Both the position numbers and the translations under genes were made by a program. Below, in pieces: positions 43,401 through 52,400 of a DNA stretch of 64,000 nt (the first letter of the stretch is position 1; each line of letters starts with the position of its first letter). The notes under the pieces were generated by a model that was not told where the DNA came from, searched no databases, and worked only from the letters and a program-made list of their open reading frames with translations. The DNA is from Congeria kusceri. Lineage: Eukaryota; Mollusca; Bivalvia; Myida; Dreissenidae. The stretch lies in the NCBI GenBank assembly GCA_027627225.1, contig CM051028.1:16942701-17006700 (forward strand), given 5' to 3'.

Positions 43401-46400
43401 TCACTTGAAGAAGTTTATCACATTGTGTTTTAAGCCACCCTTTTTACAAGCCTTGCAGTGCAATTCGGTCAACAGAAGATCAAGTTTGTATCTGTTTGAT
43501 TAAATGATAAAATTGTTAACCCAGTAAGGAAAACCTAGAGGCTATCAGTATCTCAAGCATTTTCATACTTCCTATGTTACCTCCAATAAGAAATGCGGAA
43601 CTGTATCATACAGCAATTTTTTTTTTTAGTTTTGGGAAAGGATCCAGAACCCATCAGAATGAGAATTAGCAAGTCAGTATATAAGATATTTGATTTAGGA
43701 AAAGATTTAGGATCAAAAAAAGTACAGGGTGCTGCTAAAAAGGAGCAGGGTAGAAAGCCGGACCAGTCTGGTGACATTTTGTAATAATTTGCTAAATATA
43801 GGATCTAGCACGAGTTGTCATTTCATACCATAATTTATGAAACGAGTTTAGGAATTTTGTTAGTAAACGAGCCTATGGCGAGCTTACTAACGAATTTCCT
43901 GAACGAGTTTAATAAAATATGGTATGAAATGACAAAGAGTGTCAGATCTTTATTATCACATGCTTTTAAACGAAATAAAACACTTATAATTTTACAAAAA
44001 AGTTAGTAAAGTTGTGTACTGACGTGACGTCATTTCATGTTGACGTCATTTCACCAACATAACGTCATGCGATTGGTCAGTCTAAGAATATGTAGCCAAT
44101 GAAAACGCTCAAAATGTTATCTTACACATGTGTAAGATAGAAATATTGGTAATGGTTGTATTACACGGGAAACAAGGTATAGCATGTGATAAATCCAGAT
44201 AATTTATTAGTCTAGTACTTGTAATTAAGGTTTTTAAGCATAGACTATTCATTTGCAATTGAATATTTGCAAAAATATATTAAATTTTAAAAGATTTTCA
44301 TTTTTTTTGTGTTGACGAGCCCAGAGGGGCAGCAGGGGGGAAGCAAAAAGGAGCAGGGTGCAGCGCCCTGCTATTTTGCTGTAGATCTTTCCCTATTTGA
44401 TTTCTATTAGATCTCCGGTACATCTGACTGGTATATGACATTTATTTATAAACAGTTCATAACATTTCAATACTAAAGCTAAAGTCAGTAATGTTTTAAA
44501 CTTTACCTTTGCTTGAAGTCTCAAACTGTCCAGTGATCGTAAAGAAAACTTCTTCAAGGTACAATCAATCCCTTTGTTAATAAGTTTGTCGGTTTCCTTC
44601 TTAATAAAATCTGCCTGAAATTAATGTCAAACCATATATCATGTCAATTACATCTACATAATTGCATTCAATAAAATAAAAAAAAATTGAAAATTTGTGA
44701 CACAAATGACCAAAAAGAAAACTACACTATACATATATATATAAAGGAGTCAAATAACACTCAAAATATAAAGAAATATATTAGAAATAATTGTAATGAT
44801 TAATAAACATGGACTGAATGGCAAAAATTATAAAGCATATGTAATTTTTTTTGTAAGGATATTTTTCAAAACATGTGTATCATTGACATTGATATGAAAT
44901 TCATTGCTATAAAATAAAACACCAAAGTAGATGAGCCATTTTAGCCTAGTGGTTAGCCTGTCAGACTTGATCAGGATTTCATGGGTTCGAGCTCTTTTTA
45001 ATGATTTATTTGACGGAGAATAAAATGCAACTCTATTATATCGTGCTTCGCAGGGTCCATGGGTCGCGATTGCAATATAGCCGGATCAGGATATAACTTG
45101 TCAGATCATTCATGTACATTGACGTTACATTTACGTTTTGAGTTTGTGAAAATTGGTTAGTGTATACATGTATATCTAAGTGTATATGAATGTTATGTCG
45201 TGATCCAGCGATATAACGGATCTGCAGAGCTCTTTTGTTATTCTGCTTACTTGAATAATAACATGACTTCCAATCCATGAAGAAAAGTGAACTTTCGCAT
45301 TACATATTGAAGTTTTCAGTTTGGTAATATAATAAGAGGTATCTTGCTTATGAAAATCACTTGAAATGAGCTTATTAAATGCTCTCAAAATTGTCCAAAA
45401 CGCAGGAAATTATTCGCTCATTGTCGGACACCCTGCTCAGGCCTGCAACTTTCTCATTGGAGCCGGTTAAACCAAATTTAATTGAGAACCCTGAAACGGA
45501 AATCCGAAATGTCTATCTGAATTTTACGGTTCACATAATGTAAACACAAATTCTATTTAGAGTAAAAATGCACGTGCAAAAATTATGCTCATTTAACATT
45601 TCCTCTTAAAAACAACAACACGTCACCTTAGAGCAAGAACTGATTAAGTGCAAATTTTCACATTTTCACTTTTTTGCATAAAATGATCCACAATGATGTG
45701 GCACATGTCTAGAAAAAGTATTAGAAATAAAATCTGCCATAAAAGAGATATTGAAAACCAAAACTGAATATCTGCAATGATATAAATGTTCGGTAGAAAC
45801 AGTCAATAATGGCACTTATTGACTTTTTACACCAAAATATTTTTGTACATTCTAAAAATAAATTGGTGCAAAAAGTAAATATTGGCAGATATTTACTTCT
45901 TGCTCCAAAACATTTTCATCTATTTTTAGATATTTGAGTGTAAGAAGTCAAAATTAAGCTCATTATGACATAATATATGACATCATCATATTGTAAAACT
46001 ATCTATTTTTAACTGGAATATGCAGACAATTCTTAGAACTCAAGATCAACTTGAAGATCTTGGTTATTCATATTTTGGGCAGTTTGTTTGAGATTTGAGA
46101 TATCCAAGTAAGTGTATCACAATATACTTCTTTTTAATAGTATTTTGTCAATAAATAAGGCTATTAGCTTTTATTATAAATAAATTAAATAAATACATAA
46201 ATATAGTTACAACAAGAAAGAAAGAATTTTGTAAAAAAAAATCTTACTGGTATTACATAAATGTATTTTATAATTGTGGAAAAAGTAATATGAAAAAGTT
46301 CCTTTAAATTCCACACTTAAGTCTTATCAGTAACAGTAACTGTTGTCTTTCTTTTTCTTATTCTCATTTAATCTATATGTAAATAGAACGTTAACAGTCA

Positions 46401-49400
46401 CCGAGCTTACATCGTTTGTTTGAATGTGTAGTGCTAGGTATCTTATCAAACAATTCAAATTAGCAGGCAACGCTTGGGAAATGCGGGCATTCATGTTCTT
46501 GCAAATCTCTTTGTAGGTAAAAATGATACACGCCACTTCACACCGAGGAAATTCAAAATTCCAGTCAAATGGCAGAAGCTGCATGGCAAATTCGGTTGCT
46601 GCAATTATTGAGTCAATGATAACCCCTATTCACACATGGACAGGAGAGACATTGGACCATATTCTTGAAAGGGGGGATGAACTTTATAATGCACAGACTC
46701 ATACCGCTCATAATTATTTATGTTACAAGATTTTAAACAGGAGTGCGATGGTTTTTATAATTCTCTTTGTTTTGGGGATGTTTTGACAGGAAGGACTATG
46801 GATTTTCAAGCCAGCAATCCTCCTTATTATACTTTAAGCAGGACACCCAGTTACAGTATGGCAATAATCCATGATGGGTCTTGTTACTATGTATTTGATC
46901 CCCATTCACGAAATGAATCGGGGATGCCATCACCAGATGGTTACTCCATCATGACTACTCACAAGAACTTACGCGCATTGTGCTCGTTTATTCGACACCT
47001 GTCTGCTGTACTTGATAAGGCAAAAGACATTCCTTTTGAAGTCGCCAAAGTTTCTATTATTGTTGATACCTCAGGAACCATTCAGTCAGATTTCGAGGGA
47101 TTTTCAGAAGTAAGTGATGGTGACTTTGCCTGCCGTCTCTTCTTAATTGATGAAACAATGTCAGATGTATCCAGTGTGAGTAGTGTTTCAACAGAATTAA
47201 TGAATGATGACAGTGACAGCAACAGTAACATTACAGATATATCACAGTTTTGTATGCAGAAGATGAACAACAGTTCTGCATTTCTTGATTCTATCAACAT
47301 CGATATATTTGATGAGTTTGAAAATTATGATGTTCATGTAAACATGCCTAAAGCTGTCTTTCAGGATCAGTCACAATTTGTATCATTAGTCAAAACCCAG
47401 TCTTTTGTAGAGCAGTCTATTGTTGACCAGGCTAGTGTTTACCAATCTAATGCTGACAAATCTAATGATAACCATACTGTTGTAAACCAAGCAAATGCTG
47501 ATCAGTTTAGTGCTGAACAATGTAGTGCTGATCAGTCCATTGTTAACCAGGCTTGTGCTGAAAAGTCTATTGTTGTTCGGCCTAGTGATGATCAGTCTTT
47601 TGTAAACATGGCTAATGCTGATCAGTCGATTGTTAACCAGAATAATGCTGTTCAGTCTATTGTTAACCAGGTTTGTGCTGATCAGTCTATTGTTAACCAG
47701 GCTAATGTTGATCAGTCTATTGTTAACCACACTAGTGTTGATCAGTCTATTGTTAACCACACTAGTGCTGATCAGTCTATTGTTAACCAGGCTAGTGCTG
47801 ATCAGTCTATTGTTAACCAGGCTAGTGCTGATCAGTATATTGTTAATCACACTAGTGTTGATCAGTCTATTGTTAACCACACTAGTGCTGATCAGGCTAT
47901 TGTTAACCAGGCTAATGTTGATCAGTATATTGTTAACCACACTAGTGTTGACCAGTCTATTGTTAACCACACTAGTGCTGATCAGGCTATTGTTAAGCAG
48001 GCTAGTGCTGTCCAGTCCATTGTTACCCAGGCTAGTGTTGTTCAGTCTATTGTTGCCCAGGCTAGTGGTGATCAGCCTATTGTTGCCCAGGCTAGAGCTG
48101 ATCAGTCTATTGTTGCCCAGGCCAATACTGACCAGTCTATTGTTGCCCAGACTAATACTGATCAGTCTATTGTTGCACAGGCTAATACTGATCAGTTTAT
48201 TGTTGCCAAGGCTAGTACTGATCAGTCTATTATTGCCCAGGCTAGTACTGATCAATCTATTGTTGCCTAGGCTAGTGCTGATCAGTCTATTATTGCCCAG
48301 GCTAGTGCTGATCAGTCTATTATTGCCCAGGCTAGTGCTGATCAGTCTATTGTTGCCCAGGCTAGTGCTGATCAGTCTATTGTTGCCCAGGCTAGTGCTG
48401 ATCAGTCAATTATTGCCCAGGCTAGTACTGATCAGTCTATCATTGCCCAGGCTAGTGCTGATCAGTCTATTATTGCCCAGGCTAGTGCTGATCAATCTAT
48501 CATTGCCCAGGCTAGTGCTGAGCAATCAAGCATTGACCCTTCTAGCGTTGACCAAACTGATGTTACACATCAGTCTGGGAAACGATGCCGAAAGCGTATC
48601 AGAAGAGTGGAAACTTGGAAAAGAAACATAAAACAGAAAAGGAAAAATTCTGGTCAGAGTTATGTAACTTCCTCAGGAAAAATCAAAAGAGCGAGGTTGC
48701 TTCAAAATGGATGTGGGAAAAAATGTAAAAAGCAATGTCATAGCAAGATAAATAAAGAACAAAGAGAACTAATATTTCATGAATTTTGGAGAGCAGCCAG
48801 CTATACTAAACAAAACGAATTTATATTCAATACAGTTAAGATGTCACGGGTTAAGCGGGTTACCATAAGGGACAAAATTATTAAAGAATGGAACAGTTCT
48901 AGGAAATACACATTTATTGTTGATGGCGAAGAAATTTCTGTTTGCCAGCGATTCTATGTTGACACTCTTGACATTTCTCCTGCTGCTGTAACAGTAGCAG
49001 TAGCTGCAGAATCGTACCATGTAAGTAGTCAAGACCAGAGGGGTAAACATACCGTAAGGCCCAATAAAATTCCAGATACAGTTATTCAAGATGTTAAGGA
49101 CCATATTTCAAGTTTCCCACGTGTTGAATCCCATTACTGCAGAGCGTCAACTTCCAAAGAATATTTGGAGGGTCAGCTCAATTTATCTACAATGTATAAA
49201 TTATACGTAGAACAATGTGACAGCAATAATGTTTGCCCTGTAAAGGAATCCATGTATAGAGAGGTTTTTAATACTCAGTTTAATATTGCCTTTAATAAGC
49301 CTCTTAAAGACATGTGTGATTTCTGCCAACAATATCAGAATATGAGTGCTGAAGACAAAATTAGGTCTAAAGACAAAATTGAGAGACATCTTAAAAACAA

Positions 49401-52400
49401 ATCCTTATCAAGAAATGCTAAGCAAACTGCAAAAGAAGCTGCTCAGCATGAAGAATCTGTTTGTGCAGCTTGCTTCGATTTGCATAAAGTTATGACACTG
49501 CCCAAATCTTTTGAGTCCTGTATGCATTACAGTAGGAAATTAAATAATTACAACTTGTCAATATATTGTCTAGGTACGAATGAGGCATATTGTAATGTAT
49601 GGAATGAAACTGTTGCAAGCCGGGGATCATGTGAGGTAGCCTCATGTGTATTTAATTTCCTAAAGACTATGGCAGGGAAAATTACAAAGTCTGTCACTAC
49701 ATTTTCAGATAATTGTTCTGGGCAAAATCGCAACAGATTTTTTTTGACAATGCTGTGGTACAGTGTTAAAGCACTGAAATTTGATTATTTGTGCATTCAG
49801 TACCTTGAACACACACAGAATGAAAACGATTCAGTTCATTCTACTATTGAAAGGGCTTGTAAAAAAATATATCCATTTACAGCACTTCCCAATGGGTAAC
49901 ATGTATACAAATGGATAGACGCTCCAAACCATACTTTGTAACTGAGATGGATGATGCTCAGTTTTATGACTTCAAAGATCTCAGTTACCAAGTACGCAAC
50001 TTAGACACTGACAGTCAAGGGTTAACAATAAAATGGTTAGAAATTAAGACAGTTTCATTTAGCAGTGCGTCTCAAGCCACAGCTGCTATTCAGTATGACT
50101 ATGATGGTCCGTTTACATGTTCAGCCTAGCCTGAGAAACAATGACAAACCATTGCCAACTCTCAACACTCTCTTTAGAAATGGAAACCAGCCCCAAATTT
50201 CCAAATCTAAATATGAGGATCTCAAAAAGTTGTGTGACAAGGACATTATTCCTAAAGCATATCACTCGTTCTACAAGAATTTGCCAGTTGAAATGTAAAT
50301 GTGGAAACCCCAGAAATGATGGGTTGTAATTGAAACATACATAACATGTAATATAAGTTACGGTTCATTAATTGTTAATGTAGTTTGGAGAACATTACTG
50401 TATTTAATACTTTAAAAATATGTTTTTACAATATATTGTTGAAATTGCAGCAGTTTTAAAGAGTTTGTCAATGTGAAATGAAATTGCCAAGAATAATTAA
50501 AAGGCAACACTGTAGATTTTCATACGGCTTTGCTGTGATGAAATTTAAAAAAATCAAAATGCGGGTTATATTCTTTTATCTAATCAAAACTTTCTTTAAG
50601 GTTTCTTTCCGATCATACGTACTATAAAATTTAATATGGTGTGTGAAGGTCCATATAAATAACTGTAGACCAACATTAATTTTATGATAGCTTAATATTG
50701 TTGAATATACTAAAATTTGGAAATGTATAATATTATTATATACTACATAATTATTGCATTATATCGTATTTGAGCAAATATTGTATAAAATTATTTATTA
50801 TAATAATAATTTGTGTAAAACTGTAGTATTTTACGACTTGTTATTCACTTTTGTTCAATTGCAGTGAATTTATTTTTCAAATACAATCAATTTATGTTTG
50901 TATTTTACACTAAATGCATATAAATTACATAGAACTAAGTTCATTTATGTTACTTTTGGAGTAATACAATAATTTATTTTTTTATACTGACGATTACCAG
51001 TCTTATCACAATATATTTAGAGGAATTTATATTAATGTGACAGTCATAATATTGGTAACAGTGTTCTTTAAAAAGAGTAACCTATATCACTTGGTACCAT
51101 TTATGATGATGTGTTATTTCACAATAATAATTTAACAAGTTAAATGCATAAAATAATTGTTTATTATTTGAAATAATGATCATAACTGGTTCTTGCACCC
51201 AAAATACTTGTTGCAAAAACATGATAAGAGCACTTATGCAGTTTTTCCACCAATAAATTTCAGCGTCAAAAACTGGTAAGTGCTAATTATCAAAATATCT
51301 CTTTCCTTTGTTGCATTTAATAAAGTTAAATGTTTAAGAATACATAAATTTTTTGTTTGATTTAAGAAAATACAATGTTTATGGAAAACAGTATATTTTT
51401 TAAAACAATATTCAGTTTTTGTCATCTGTAAAATTAGAAAATTGCAGATAATCAGTTCTTGCTCTAAGGTGACGAACAGTTACATCGTATTGGTAATGTT
51501 ATTGTCGTTCAGATAGGTCAGTAATGAGTATTGATATATGACATATGGTTACTGTATACACCTTCCAAGTGGATGGTGTGTAATTTGACTGCTAATTAAA
51601 GCGACAGCAGTGAAAGGACGATGTCATGATAGCACGAGTGTTATAAGCTGATGACGTCAAACTGTTACACTTTGATGTTACGCGGGTCAGGTCATTGTTT
51701 TTCGCATTACACAAGTGTCAATCAAAGAGTAGCGATGAAGGTGCAAAAATCCGGACCAAAGTGGGTTTATTTATGAGTCGGGTTATTGGAAAACAATTAT
51801 TGTAGAAAATGAAAAAAATCGGGATCTATGGCCAATTCGAGCTATATTGGAGATTGTAAAATAACGGATTGCAATATAGCAGAGCTACAGTGAATATGGG
51901 TTTGCTAGTACAGTGCTTTAGTTAAGAAATTAAAAAAAATGTGTTAAACACATAAAAATGAGTGCACATGTCCCATTGTTTAAGCAAAGTTAAACTAGCA
52001 AAACAAGATGGGGATGGGGAAAACATTTAGCTACTTTATATAATAGCAATATCTGCCATGAGCGATTTATTACAGCGATTTTGCCCTATATATAAATAAA
52101 TTTAAATTACTGGACGACATAAATTATTAATTAGACTCAAGTTAAACAAGTTAAGATGCGATCAATATAGACTTGTCTATAGTCCTATTAATAAACTGTG
52201 TGACGAACTGACAGCTACTTTTAATATTGGGCTACATTTATTGTGAGGGTAAATATTGCCCATATAAATAATAAAAGTAGCTTATTATTTGTCCATGGTC
52301 TTAAATTAGACTTAATCATAAATTTACGAGTTATGTTAACTTACGTTAAAATGTTAGCAACTTGTAACAGTAACAGTTACCCTTACATTACTGTCTTTTG

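Larger units (their letters stand above)
45621..51474 (+). mobile_element. 5.85-kb DNA transposon encoding a C76-like peptidase and a DDE-type transposase (decayed)
   Basis: Terminal inverted repeats of ~38 bp start CGTCACCTTAGAGCAAGAAC at both ends, flanked by a 4-bp duplication AACA (45617-45620 and 51475-51478). The plus strand carries one long ancestral reading frame from ~46523 to 50297, opposite in sense to the host gene, in whose intron 1 it sits. A 4-bp duplication is compatible with the Sola superfamily among others; that placement is a guess. The element seems inactive: at least three frameshifts and a nonsense codon. Confidence 0.88.

Noticed and set aside
46720..46786. An intron joining the two halves of the peptidase domain
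   Set aside because: The two frames overlap and conserved-looking sequence runs straight through; loss of one base explains it better, and there is no GT-AG pair of useful length.
47386..48631. A 338-codon plus-strand frame rich in LLLPRLVLIS and a 289-codon minus-strand frame
   Set aside because: Shadows of the 30-bp coding minisatellite; the frame shared with the peptidase and transposase parts is the real one.
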